A DNA stretch of 64,000 nucleotides, from the NCBI GenBank assembly GCA_000381625.1, contig KB906767.1, forward strand, positions 3,367,304 to 3,431,303. The letters are read 5' to 3'. Every line of letters starts with the position of its first letter. The stretch's first letter is position 1. This document shows positions 37,810-47,135 of the stretch, in pieces. Source of the DNA: Bryobacterales bacterium KBS 96 (GTDB taxonomy: Bacteria > Acidobacteriota > Terriglobia > Bryobacterales > Bryobacteraceae). Under the pieces are notes generated by a model. That model was given only the letters and a program-made list of their open reading frames with translations, was not told the origin of the DNA and ran no database searches. A program made the translations under genes and the position numbers.

Positions 37810-38153
37810 TTGTTGGAACGCACAGAAGATGTGCAGCTTGCGAAAGAACTCCTGTCAGGCGATGCCACAGCCTTCGACCGTCAACGCCTATCACTCCAGG
37901 CTGTTTCAATATGCCTACCTGAGTGCGGGAATCGCGAGGACGCGGAAGAAGTATCGCAGCCGGCTTCACTGAATGTGTTCCGGATCATCAATCAGATTGG
38001 AGAGCCGGCGGGGCTCAAAGCCTGGGTGTTTCGCATCGCCAAAGAATGCGTATCTCACGAAAAAGGAGAAAGAGCGTGTTTGCGCCCTCCCGCGTGCTGC
38101 CACTTGAAGAGCTGACCCCGATGCGCAGCGCGAGCGGAGATGGCTCATTTTGA
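37810..38153 (+). pseudogene. Multiply frameshifted ECF sigma-factor-like remnant
   Basis: From TTG 37810 the translation reads ERTEDVQLAKELLSGDATAF, then the homology passes to another frame (NAYHSRLFQYAYLSAGI), returns (DAEEVSQPASLNVFRIINQI, LKAWVFRIAKE), and finally continues as RKRRKSVFAPSRVLPLEELT. These pieces match region 2 of an ECF-type RNA polymerase sigma factor. At least three indels within 250 bases and the absence of region 4 indicate decay, although several of the shifts again fall in short homopolymers. Confidence 0.55.
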
Positions 38154-38162
38154 AATCGCCGA

Positions 38163-38543
38163 TTGGCGGCACTTGTCCGATACGTCCTTGCTTCAATGGA
38201 TGTGTTGTTGTTCTGGCGATCTTTCTCATCGCGGTGTTGTCGGATCGCCGGAAATCGCAAACCGCTGGGCAGCGGACCAAGTGCTGTAGGAGCCAAAGTC
38301 TTCTACGACAAAGGATGTGAATTCCGCCATCTCGTACCGAGCTACGGAGGCATTCGCGGGCCGGATTTCTCGGATGCCGGGGACCGCATGACGCGAGCCG
38401 AAATGGCCACTTGCATATCCAGTGGCGCCGCCAATATGCCATCTTTATTCAGGTAATCTCAAGCCGGATAAGGTAGACGTGCTGCTGGATTTCCTACAAT
38501 CGCGGCAACGGCCAACGGGCGCCGGCGCTCAGATTTGCTTTTA
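38163..38543 (+). pseudogene. Cytochrome c remnant with mutated heme motif
   Basis: The plus-strand reading contains GAKVFYDKGCEFRHLVPSYG, where a CxxCH heme motif is expected: the second Cys is Arg (CGC at 38325-38327; one T-to-C change from TGC). DFSDAGDRMTRAEMATCISS and ANMPSLF follow, then a frameshift near 38449 leads to NLKPDKVDVLLDFLQSRQ. Upstream in another frame a transmembrane segment (VVVLAIFLIAVLSDRRKS) is seen, so the parent was a membrane-anchored c-type cytochrome. It cannot bind heme covalently in the normal way. Confidence 0.6.
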
Positions 38544-38649
38544 GGCATGGTCCTCACATTTACAGTTCCAGCACGATTTAAGATCAAGCGCAATGGCGCT
38601 TCACGTTGGCGATATTAGTCAAACCTTGTCACTTGTTCCAACCTTTATA

Positions 38650-40614
38650 TCATTGCCGAAGTGCCACTGCTGGGTCCTTCCCCTCAAGTGATCTGGAAAG
38701 TGTGTGGTCTACCGCCGTTATATCGCTCAAGTCCTTAACCGGAAGCGCCACGCGCACGGCGTTCAGCACTGCCAGGAGGTCTATCACTTCCTGAGCGGCG
38801 GCGCCTCCTACCGGCGGAAGATACCCGGCGGCGGCGGCGAGCATCCCGATTACACTCAATCCCATACCGCCAATAGCGCTCTGTAAGGCGATTATCCGCA
38901 TACGCCTTCCAATATGCATCAGCTCATCCACTTTCTCGAGCGACGGATCGAGTAGTATTGCATCGGCGGCCTCCGCGGTGATATCGCTGACCCGTCCGAA
39001 GGCAAGTCCCACGGTGGCGGCTTGCATGGCGGGCGCGTCGTTGATGCCATCTCCCACGAAAAGAGTGGGCGCCTTGCGTGTTTCGTTTCGCACAATCTCT
39101 AGCTTTTCTTCAGGGCTCTTTCCGTAAAGGGCTTCCCTGATGCCCACCTGCCCCGCAAGATGACGAACCTCTGCTTCGCGATCGCCGGATAGTAGCATGA
39201 CCTTCGTCACCTCATGACGCGGCTTCAAGTGGCGAATAAAGCGACCGGTGTCCGGACGCGGCTCATCGCGAAAACGAAAAGCCGCTGCGTAATCCCCATT
39301 CAGCAGCAGCAGGAATTCCATTCCGGGAGTCTGCGGCGGCAGGGATGATGCGGCCAGGTGGCCAGCTTTCATCACCTTGGAGCGGCCCGTGATCTGAACC
39401 GCAATATCGGATACTTTGCCTAGCAGCCCCTCGCCCGGCCTCTCGCTGATCTCCGTGACTGGAGCAAAATCGACATCTTCTTTCTTCGCAGTTTCGAGAA
39501 CTGCGGCGGCCAGGGGGTGCTTCGAGTATTGCTCGAGACTGGCGGCCACCCGCAGAGCTTCACGACGCGTTACGCCTGGCGCGCATAGAATCTCGATCAG
39601 AGCCGGTTTTCCGTACGTCAGCGTTCCGGTTTTGTCGAAGATGAGCGTTCGGCAGGAGTCGATCTGTTCGAGCATTACCGGGTTCCTGATGATGATGCCG
39701 CGGCGAGCGGAAAGTGAAATTGCGCCGATAATGGCGGCCGGAATAGCGATGAGCAGCGGGCACGGCGTTGCGATAACCAGTACAGCAAGAAAACGCGTAG
39801 ATTCGCCGCTGACAACCCAGGCTAGTGCTGCAACGGCGAGGGCGGATGGAGTGTACCAGGCCCCGAGCCGGTCGGCCATCCGCTGCATTGGCGGACGCCT
39901 CCGCTCCGCCTCTTGCATTACCTGCATGATCCGGGCATAGCGCGAATCCTGCACTAATTTTTCGGCAACGATCGTCAGTGCGGCTTCCCCGTTGATGGCG
40001 CCGGAGAGCACAGCCGCACCAGGAAGTTTTGAAATTTGAAACGGTTCTCCGGTGAGATACGATTCGTCCATGGTCCCGTGGCCCTCGATCACGACGCCGT
40101 CCACTGGGCAAATCTCGTGCGGAAAGATAACAAGAGTGTCGCCGATCTCTACGTTATTTAATTCCACATCCGACAACACTGAGTTTTGAAGGTGATGGGC
40201 CACCGTAGGCATCCGCTTAGCCATTGCGTCAAGCGCCGCCGAAGCTCGCCGGGTGGCGTACTCTTCGAGCGCGGTTCCGCCCGACAACATTAAGACGACG
40301 ATGGCTCCGACCAGGTACTCGCCAAGTAAGACAGAGACAATGATCGAAATACCGGCAAGCAGGTCCGAGCCAAATTCGAAAGCCGCCACCCTGCGGCCCA
40401 GGTCGAACAGCAACGACACGCCTCCGACCGCGACGACCACGTAAAGAGGCGTGAGCCAGACTATCGGCGCAACGCCTACGAGGTACCTGACAATCAGGTG
40501 AATGGCGATGCCGAGGAGCGCCAGAACCGCAATCGATGACTCTTTTGAGCCGACGTTGCGCAGTTTCGTGCCGATGGATACGGATTCCGGATCCTGTATT
40601 TCGCTCGGAAGCAT
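38650..40614 (-). CDS. P1B-type heavy-metal-transporting ATPase
   Basis: A 654-residue P-type ATPase without an N-terminal metal-binding domain. Motifs in order: actuator MDESYLTGEP, metal-binding membrane motif TPCPLL (Cys285), phosphorylation site DKTGT (Asp327), SKHPLAAAV of the P1B class, and hinge VGDGINDAPA. It exports a transition-metal ion at the cost of ATP. The TPC membrane motif is that of Zn/Cd/Co or other soft-metal pumps, but the ion is not certain. Weaker LPPVGGAAAQEVIDLLAVLN in the last helices is typical. It stands alone on the minus strand. Confidence 0.88.
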   Translation of the reverse strand: MLPSEIQDPESVSIGTKLRNVGSKESSIAVLALLGIAIHLIVRYLVGVAPIVWLTPLYVVVAVGGVSLLFDLGRRVAAFEFGSDLLAGISIIVSVLLGEYLVGAIVVLMLSGGTALEEYATRRASAALDAMAKRMPTVAHHLQNSVLSDVELNNVEIGDTLVIFPHEICPVDGVVIEGHGTMDESYLTGEPFQISKLPGAAVLSGAINGEAALTIVAEKLVQDSRYARIMQVMQEAERRRPPMQRMADRLGAWYTPSALAVAALAWVVSGESTRFLAVLVIATPCPLLIAIPAAIIGAISLSARRGIIIRNPVMLEQIDSCRTLIFDKTGTLTYGKPALIEILCAPGVTRREALRVAASLEQYSKHPLAAAVLETAKKEDVDFAPVTEISERPGEGLLGKVSDIAVQITGRSKVMKAGHLAASSLPPQTPGMEFLLLLNGDYAAAFRFRDEPRPDTGRFIRHLKPRHEVTKVMLLSGDREAEVRHLAGQVGIREALYGKSPEEKLEIVRNETRKAPTLFVGDGINDAPAMQAATVGLAFGRVSDITAEAADAILLDPSLEKVDELMHIGRRMRIIALQSAIGGMGLSVIGMLAAAAGYLPPVGGAAAQEVIDLLAVLNAVRVALPVKDLSDITAVDHTLSRSLEGKDPAVALRQ

Positions 40615-40967
40615 ATTTACACTCCTGACATAACACAGCAGCTTGACTGTCTGTCTGTTATGGCTGTTCCACTGCGTGTGATATGCGATTCATTGTATTC
40701 TTCTCGTTTTCCCGCGACAATCGAATTTAGGATCTTACTGAGGGCAGCACGATCTTCATACTTATACGTTATCCAGGGCATCCTGCAACGCCGAACTCAA
40801 AGCAATATTCAAGAACTCGATGTAGAGGCTGCGTTCGTGCTGACAAGGAAGCACGGACGCTTCTATGTCGCAGAACTTCAGAAGACGCCGCGTATCTAGA
40901 TGGCTGTAACAGCCAAGCAATCGGGAAACGCTTCCGGCGATTCTCTGGAGTCTACTCCGCGTCATTC
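40615..40967. other. Gap downstream of the PAS remnant
   Basis: About 350 bases with no confident gene. A minus-strand frame 40762-40965 (67 codons) continues from the PAS remnant and may be part of the same dead gene; a plus-strand frame 40660-40899 has no recognisable features. The promoter of the metal ATPase should lie near 40620-40700. Confidence 0.35.
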
Positions 40968-41154
40968 GACTCGTGCCCAGCGTGTCCTCACCTTGCAGGA
41001 TTCGATAGCAGAGCTGTTCACAACATCGTGCGAACGATAGCCAAATAATCGCTGAGCGGCCTTATTCCAGAAGCAAATCTCTCCATCGGTCGTTACGATG
41101 AAGGCCGCATCGGCTGTCCCTTCTTAGCAACGTGGATATTTCACCGACAAACAT
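40968..41154 (-). pseudogene. PAS-domain regulator remnant
   Basis: From an ATG at 41154 the minus strand encodes VGEISTLLR, shifts frame near 41128 and continues GTADAAFIVTTDGEICFWNK and AAQRLFGYRSHDVV, a clear PAS core. It shifts again near 41010 to CYRILQGEDTLGTS, which is the usual next PAS segment. No output domain follows. Three frames within 190 bases argue for decay of a PAS sensor or PAS-LuxR regulator. Confidence 0.6.
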
Positions 41155-41424
41155 AGGCTGCCTTTGCGCAACAACGAAGACGGTTCAATGCCTGATAAAG
41201 CTGTTCTCGTCCGGCGCGCAAGCCCCGCCCCCGGCAAATCGTACCCTCATCTCACGCCCGTTCATTACACTTGTCCGCCAGGACTCATTCCCTTGTGCCG
41301 TGCCCATAAGAGAGTGCAAATCGCGAACGCTTGCAGGTCTTCCTATTTGATTTGGCAGACTAGCTGCTAGCATTATCAGAAACTCAAACCAGGCTCAGCC
41401 GCTTCCGGCGGACATTACTTACAT

Positions 41425-43923
41425 ATGCCGACAATCGCTATACCTGATCCGGGAACGGCAGTACCGACGACCGGATTAACCGCGGCCGAGGCCGCACGAC
41501 GGCTAGCCGAATATGGGCCAAACGATCCTGCCCCTTCCCGGCAACGCTCGACAATAGTCGCTCTGCTGCTCCTCTTTCTGAATCCACTCGCGATTGTGCT
41601 TCTGATCGCGGCCGTTTTCTCGGCGTTCTTGGGGCAACCTGTGGACGCCACCATCATTGTCTCCGTCGTAATTATCGGCAATGCGATCAACTTCTGGCAA
41701 ACCTATCGATCGCAACGTGCAATCGAACATCTACGAGGGATTGTGAGGAGTACGGCATCCACCCTTCGCGACGGCGACTGGAAAGAAATTTCCCGGAATG
41801 ACGTCGTTCCTGGGGACATCATCCGTCTGTTCGCAGGCGACCTTGTCCCGGCAGATGCACGGCTGATTCAGTCGAGGGACCTTTATATTCAACAGGCGCC
41901 TTTGACCGGAGAGTCGCTTCCGGTAGGAAAAGAGGCCGCCCCGGACAAGCCGGCAACCGATCAACCCGAAGCACCGCATATGGTTTTCCTCGGCACGTCC
42001 GTCGTCAGCGGGTCGGCAATTGCAGAAGCGACGGCTACGGGTCCGAAGACTGTCTTTGGCGGCATTGCCACACGGTTGGCCGTGCGCCCGGAAGAGAACG
42101 AGTTTGAGCGCGGGCTGCGAAAGTTCGGCATCCTTATCATGCGCGTCGTGTTATTTCTCGTTCTTTTTCTCATCGTCGTGAGCATTGCATTGCACCATGA
42201 TCCGCTTGAATCTCTACTGTTCGCGGTGGCCCTGGCTGTGGGACTCACGCCGGAGTTTCTACCAATGATTACTTCGGTAACTCTTGCCCGAGGAGCCGTG
42301 CAAATGGCGCGTAAAAAAGTAATTGTCAAGCACCTTTCCGCCATCCAGAACCTCGGCAGCGTGGACGTCCTCTGCAGCGATAAAACGGGCACGCTAACCG
42401 GCGGAGTGATGAAGCTTGACCAAAGCCTGGACGCTGTAGGCCGTGCATCCGAACACACGCTTTTACTGGGCCATTTGAATAGTAAGTTCGAAACCGGTAT
42501 TCGAAACCCGCTGAATTTAGCCATCCTAGAGACGCCATGTCGTGGGGCCGAGGATTACACGAAGTGCGACGAGGTCCCTTTTGACTTTGAGCGCCGCCGC
42601 GTTTCGATTGTGGTGGCGCGCGATAGCGAAAGGCTTTTGATCACCAAAGGGGCTCCGGAATCTGTGATTCAATGCTGTTCTGCCTATCAATCCGCGGGGC
42701 AAGTAATTGGTTTGGCTACCGGCAAAGAAGCGGCATGCCTCCCCATGTTCCACGAATTGAGCAATCGGGGATATCGGGTCCTGGCGGTCGCCTATCGCGC
42801 CGTTGATAGCCGAGATTCTTATTCGGCAGAGGACGAATCGAAGCTCGTGTTGGCGGGATATTTGGCTTTCGCCGATCCTCCGCGAGCGGATACAGCAAGT
42901 ACCGTCGCCGCGCTCCGGCAAGACGGCGTTCAGATAAAAATCGTAACCGGCGACAACGAGTTGGTCACCCGCCATATTTGCGAGCAGGTCGGCATCGACA
43001 CTTCCCGAGTTGTATTAGGAAGCGAAATCGTGCGAATGACCGATGCCGCACTACAGCACGTGGTGGAAGAGGCAACGGTGTTCGCCCGTGTTGCACCAGC
43101 TCAAAAGAGCCGCATTATTCTCGCCCTCAAGCATCGTAGCCATGTAGTCGGTTACATGGGCGACGGCATCAACGATGCGCCGTCTCTGCATGCAGCGGAT
43201 GTCGGCATTTCGGTGGAAGGCGCGGTCGATGTGGCGCGAGATGCCGCCGACATCATCCTGGTCGAACCCGGACTGGGGGTGCTTCACGCGGGAATTTTTG
43301 AGGGGCGAAAAGCATCGGGCAATGTTCTGAAGTACTTGTTGATGGGGACGAGCTCCAATTTCGGGAATATGCTGAGCATGGCCTGTGCTTCGCTGTTCTT
43401 GCCCTTCCTCCCAATGCTTCCCACTCAGATTCTGCTTAATAACTTCTTATATGACTTGGCACAAATCACCATTCCAACCGACACGGTCGATCGCGGGTAC
43501 CTTCGCAAGCCGCAGCGCTGGGATATTTCTCTTATTCGCAATTTCATGGTCTTGATTGGGCCCATCAGCTCGATCTTCGATTTCTTGACCTTCTTTGTCC
43601 TTCTGCGATACTTTCATGCCAGCCAGGCCGAGTTTCACACCGGATGGTTCGTCGAATCTCTTGCGACGCAGGCTCTGGTTTTATTTGTTATCCGGACCTT
43701 TGGAAACCCACTCAAGAGCAAACCCAGTGGACCACTTACGGCGACTGTACTGTTGGTTGTTTTCATGGGGATACTGATCCCGTTCAGCCCCATCGCCAAA
43801 ATGCTGGGATTCACGGCGTTGCCTCTTCCGTTCTTTCTCTTCCTTGCCGCGGCGACTGGCACCTATTTGGCATCGGTCGAAGTGGTGAAGCGACGGCTTT
43901 TTCATGGTCTCGTTAAGGCTTGA
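41425..43923 (+). CDS. P-type ATPase, magnesium-transporting (MgtA-like)
   Basis: An 832-residue P-type ATPase. N-terminal cation-ATPase domain (GLTAAEAARRLAEYGPNDPA), actuator loop QQAPLTGESLPVGKE, membrane motif AVGLTPEFLPMITS as in the MgtA/MgtB class, phosphorylation site SDKTGTLT (Asp319), MGDGINDAPSLHAADVGISV hinge, and C-terminal NNFLYDLAQITIPTDTVD, also MgtA-like. It imports Mg2+ or a related cation. Its last 11 bases overlap the end of the convergent glycosidase-like gene. Mycobacterial dormancy regulons include a related cation ATPase, which fits the stress-gene surroundings. Confidence 0.9.
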   Translation: MPTIAIPDPGTAVPTTGLTAAEAARRLAEYGPNDPAPSRQRSTIVALLLLFLNPLAIVLLIAAVFSAFLGQPVDATIIVSVVIIGNAINFWQTYRSQRAIEHLRGIVRSTASTLRDGDWKEISRNDVVPGDIIRLFAGDLVPADARLIQSRDLYIQQAPLTGESLPVGKEAAPDKPATDQPEAPHMVFLGTSVVSGSAIAEATATGPKTVFGGIATRLAVRPEENEFERGLRKFGILIMRVVLFLVLFLIVVSIALHHDPLESLLFAVALAVGLTPEFLPMITSVTLARGAVQMARKKVIVKHLSAIQNLGSVDVLCSDKTGTLTGGVMKLDQSLDAVGRASEHTLLLGHLNSKFETGIRNPLNLAILETPCRGAEDYTKCDEVPFDFERRRVSIVVARDSERLLITKGAPESVIQCCSAYQSAGQVIGLATGKEAACLPMFHELSNRGYRVLAVAYRAVDSRDSYSAEDESKLVLAGYLAFADPPRADTASTVAALRQDGVQIKIVTGDNELVTRHICEQVGIDTSRVVLGSEIVRMTDAALQHVVEEATVFARVAPAQKSRIILALKHRSHVVGYMGDGINDAPSLHAADVGISVEGAVDVARDAADIILVEPGLGVLHAGIFEGRKASGNVLKYLLMGTSSNFGNMLSMACASLFLPFLPMLPTQILLNNFLYDLAQITIPTDTVDRGYLRKPQRWDISLIRNFMVLIGPISSIFDFLTFFVLLRYFHASQAEFHTGWFVESLATQALVLFVIRTFGNPLKSKPSGPLTATVLLVVFMGILIPFSPIAKMLGFTALPLPFFLFLAAATGTYLASVEVVKRRLFHGLVKA

Positions 43924-45229
43924 CATTCCCGGCTTCGGCTCCGTCATTCCACCCAAGTTCGCGGCTCAACTCCAATAGAACGTCAACCGGGTACCGGTTT
44001 CGCGGGTCCCAGAGCAGCCAGCCGCTTGCGCCTGCATCCTGAGCGGCGTTGATCTGCTCCGATAGCTCGTGCTTACCAAACTTTCTCTTGTCAAAGGCGT
44101 AATCATTGAACGCCTGCAACCAAGGCCGAAAACTCAGCGGCGAAAAGCCCGTGCGTTCTTTCGCCCGCTGCAGCGAAGCGAAAACGATACGATACGGATC
44201 GCTTAAAGGATTTCGAAGTCCCGGAATCCCATATTGGAATGACGACGGATACAACATCGGCGAAATGTAATCGACGACAGGACCGATGTCGGCAAAGCAC
44301 TGGCCGATTCCGGTATCGTCGAGATTCCAGCAAACGTAACCGAAGTTATCGGCCGAGAGAAATACGTTGTCCGACGCCAGCCGCTTCTGCGCCTCGGCAA
44401 GAAAGCCGCTGATCGCATTTCGCCGGTTTGCTTCCGTACTCACTTTTGAAAATTGCAATCCCTTCTGATCAGGAAAACGGACATAGTCGAATTGGATCTC
44501 ATCAAATCCTTCCTTGGCGGCCTCAATCGCAAGACCGATGTTGTAATCCCACACTGTATGGTTAAACGGATCTGTCCACGCCAAGCCCTCGCGGTCGACG
44601 AATTGTTTTCCTTCTACGCTCCTAACGGCCAGATCAGGCCGGAAACGCGCAACCGGATCGTCTTTGAATACGACAATTCGCGCAATCGCATAAAGACCAC
44701 GGCGATGCAGGTCCGCAATGAGGGCAGAAGGATCCGGAATTGTGACGATCCGGTTCGCTCCCGCCTGAATCGCGAGTGCGGAGTGCGTGGGATAACTAAT
44801 GAAACCTCTGTCTCCCTTAATGTCGATCACAACGGCGTTCAAATGCGCTTTGCTTGCAGTTTCAAGAACCCCGTTCCGCAGCGCTTGCGATCCAATGCCC
44901 CAAAATGAAAGATACAGTCCGCGTACCTGCAAACGAGATAAGGCAACCTGCATTTCAGGCTGAGCGGCGCACTGCTGGCGCGAATACCCGACGGCGCGCA
45001 CACCGATCCGCGCCGCCGCTTGATGAAGCGTAAACCGTCCTTGCCGGTCCGTGCGCGTGGTTTCGTTCCCGAAAACAACCCATGCCCCTTGGATCGGCTT
45101 GCGGTCGCGGGCATCAATCACTCGGCCGGGTGTTGATTGAGGAAACTCGGCGGGCGACAAAGCACGACCGTATGCGAGCAGCAGAGCAAATAGGAAAACC
45201 GGACCTTTATGAGTGTGTCTGAGCGTCAT
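43913..45229 (-). CDS. Putative glycoside hydrolase (DUF4015) with N-terminal carboxypeptidase-regulatory-like domain
   Basis: About 438 residues from ATG 45229. A signal peptide (KGPVFLFALLLAYGRALS) leads to a beta-sandwich of about 60 residues (GRVIDARDRKPIQGAWVVFG) and then the DUF4015 TIM barrel: LRNGVLETASKAHLNAVVID, IKGDRGFISYPTHS, ARIVVFKDDPVARFRPDLAV, FDEIQFDYVRFPDQKG (Asp/Tyr/Arg cluster) and YISPMLYPSS. The family (PF13200) is predicted to cleave polysaccharide. The start lies one base after the stop of the deacetylase, so the two form an operon that may trim or modify exopolysaccharide. Confidence 0.82.
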   Translation of the reverse strand: MTLRHTHKGPVFLFALLLAYGRALSPAEFPQSTPGRVIDARDRKPIQGAWVVFGNETTRTDRQGRFTLHQAAARIGVRAVGYSRQQCAAQPEMQVALSRLQVRGLYLSFWGIGSQALRNGVLETASKAHLNAVVIDIKGDRGFISYPTHSALAIQAGANRIVTIPDPSALIADLHRRGLYAIARIVVFKDDPVARFRPDLAVRSVEGKQFVDREGLAWTDPFNHTVWDYNIGLAIEAAKEGFDEIQFDYVRFPDQKGLQFSKVSTEANRRNAISGFLAEAQKRLASDNVFLSADNFGYVCWNLDDTGIGQCFADIGPVVDYISPMLYPSSFQYGIPGLRNPLSDPYRIVFASLQRAKERTGFSPLSFRPWLQAFNDYAFDKRKFGKHELSEQINAAQDAGASGWLLWDPRNRYPVDVLLELSRELGWNDGAEAGNVKP

Positions 45230-45230
45230 A

Positions 45231-46015
45231 TCAGTGTTCTGCAGTACGAATGGCAGAATCGAGGAAACGAAGAAACCGGTCACCCGTATATTCATTCAAG
45301 ACAAGACAACGGGGAAGAGCCATGACTGGATCCAATCTGGTAGCGGCCCGGCACTCACTCGAAAATGCTGCTTCATAGCCAGCAGCTACAGCACGATTCA
45401 TTAGATAGGAATCGTAAATTCCAAACGGCCACGCCAGCAGATTCACGGGCCGCTTGATTCTACTCTCGAGGGTCGCCTTGGAATGTCGAAGCTGCATATC
45501 AACAAATGCCGAATAGGCGGCGGCATCCAGCTTTGTCGATTCTTGCTTAAAGTTGGGATGCCAAAAGGTATGCGACTCCACGGTGAAGAACGATGTTGCC
45601 GTCAGCTCCGATAGTTGCTCCCACGTCATCGCGTACGATGCGTGTGAAATGCAAGAAGGGTAAATAAAAAGCGAGACGGGAAGCCGGTTCCTGATGACAA
45701 TAGATTGCGCTTCCCGATAAACCGAAATGTGGCCATCATCGAAGGTTACAACCACCGATCGGGGCGCCGGCGGATGGCCCTTTCCGAGCCGCCAAGCGAC
45801 AAATGCGTCGAGCGGAATGACAGTGTAATGGCTTTCGCGGAGCAAATCCATTTGCTCTCTGAATGTTGGGTGGTAACGGTCATCGAGTCGGTGCGGCTGG
45901 CGCCGAACCGGTGGTATACGAGAATGGGAACCGCAGGTTCAGCGGCATTCAGATAGGAAACACGAATCGCCACGCCAAAGCCAATTGTGATCAGGCATCG
46001 TAAAACGGGTAGCAT
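45231..46015 (-). pseudogene. Polysaccharide deacetylase, one frameshift
   Basis: The N-terminal frame from ATG 46015 gives a signal peptide (MLPVLRCLITIGFGVAIRVS) and PILVYHRFGASRTDSMTVTT. At three G (45868-45870 on the plus strand) one base appears lost. The next frame continues REQMDLLRESHYTVIPLDAF with NodB motif 1 TFDDGH, motif 2 SHTFWHPNF, and LLAWPFGIYDSYLMNRAVAA. With one base restored the product is about 261 residues of carbohydrate esterase family 4 type, removing N-acetyl groups from glycans at the cell surface. It is the first gene of a pair with the DUF4015 glycosidase. Confidence 0.82.
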
Positions 46016-46490
46016 ATACGGATTCCTAAATAGAGCGAAGGCGCTCAATGCGGCTCTCCCTGATTGTTGGAAATTGCAATCGGAGAGCAGCAAGTATGGC
46101 GCCAAGTTCCTAGAACCATTCAGGCGCGCGCGGAAGCATGGAATTTGCTCAATTTCGTTTCACTTCGACATCAGCGCAACATTCACTGATGGTTTAAAAT
46201 ATCTTTTTGCGCCAGTTTGGGTGAAAAGACCCAACGCCAGTAGGCAGGTGAGCGGAAACACACAGACGAGCACATCTTGATTTCGCTACTAGCGCGTATT
46301 CGACCGGTATCCGGACCTGCTTGCTCCGGCGCGAATCATTGCGAAACGCTGATCCTAAAGCAATGACTGGCATTCCGTCACAGGCGTAAGGTGGCTTGAC
46401 GACGCCTTCGTGTACGATGCCATCTGAAGGAGAAATGGTAGTCACATTGCAGCCATCCAATTGGGACACATCCCATGAAGGACCGAGCAA
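46016..46490. other. Divergent intergenic region upstream of hsp20
   Basis: A 475-base region between the deacetylase and the Hsp20 gene. Frames at 45987-46280 plus and 46194-46490 minus have no recognisable features. AAGGA nine bases before 46491 is the ribosome-binding site. I looked for a CIRCE element and FNR or DosR-like palindromes and found none that I would call. Confidence 0.4.
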
Positions 46491-47018
46491 ATGCCACGAA
46501 TCGAAATCAAAACTGCTGAACCAGGAGGGGACTTAGCTGCCGCATTACCGAAATGGTTCGATGAACTGATTGACAAGGTGCGTCGTCGCGCTTACGAACT
46601 CTTCGAACAACGCGGAGATCGTGATGGGAGCGACCTCGACGACTGGCTCCGCGCGGAAAAGGAGTTCCTGTTTCCCGCGAAATGCATGGTGAAGCAAGAG
46701 CCCGATCGCTACAAGGTGAGCGTATCGATACCCGGATTCACCGGTAAAGATTTGAAAGTCTATACACTCGGCGATCGACTGGTTGTGAGCGGCGACGCCA
46801 CGGAGAAAAGCGCCGGCAAACAGACCTCCACAGAAGAAACGCGCAGCGTTTTCTATCAGTGTACGTTGCCGCCCGGATCTCTGGTGAATGCCATGACTGC
46901 AGAGGTAGAACACGAAACGCTGAACATCAACATACCAACCGAAGCCAAACCGAAATCAGTTCAGGTCGTGAGCGGAGAAGCGGCGAACGAACAGAAAAGC
47001 GCATCAACAGCGGCGTGA
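46491..47018 (+). CDS. Hsp20-family chaperone with N-terminal DUF2934-like segment
   Basis: A 175-residue protein. Residues about 24-58 (DKVRRRAYELFEQRG then GSDLDDWLRAEKE) match the DUF2934 helical motif, which normally occurs as a separate small protein. The alpha-crystallin domain follows (YKVSVSIPGFTGKDLKVYTL, DRLVVSGDATEKS, FYQCTLPPGSL, AEVEHETLNINIP). Small heat-shock proteins hold unfolded clients without ATP. The C-terminal IxI motif is reduced. The gene is followed by an 11-base-stem hairpin and then a universal stress protein. Confidence 0.85.
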   Translation: MPRIEIKTAEPGGDLAAALPKWFDELIDKVRRRAYELFEQRGDRDGSDLDDWLRAEKEFLFPAKCMVKQEPDRYKVSVSIPGFTGKDLKVYTLGDRLVVSGDATEKSAGKQTSTEETRSVFYQCTLPPGSLVNAMTAEVEHETLNINIPTEAKPKSVQVVSGEAANEQKSASTAA

Positions 47019-47057
47019 ATCGCGGAACGTTTGCGTCACGCTCGCCCGGTAAATTGT

Positions 47058-47093
47058 CGAAGAGGCGATAGTCTGAACCAGTTCGCCTCTTCG
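47058..47093. terminator. Strong 11-base-stem hairpin between hsp20 and usp
   Basis: CGAAGAGGCGA at 47058-47068 pairs perfectly with TCGCCTCTTCG at 47083-47093 around a 14-base loop. It lies 40 bases after the hsp20 stop. Only a short T-poor sequence follows, so it may slow rather than stop transcription into usp, or protect the hsp20 mRNA end. Confidence 0.55.
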
Positions 47094-47135
47094 GTATACC
47101 AGCCGACTTCTTCATGCGCCGCCAGAGGATTGCAG

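Noticed and set aside
39416-39940. 174-codon plus-strand frame opposite the metal ATPase
   Set aside because: Antisense to P-type ATPase motifs; composition dominated by Ser, Ala and Arg.
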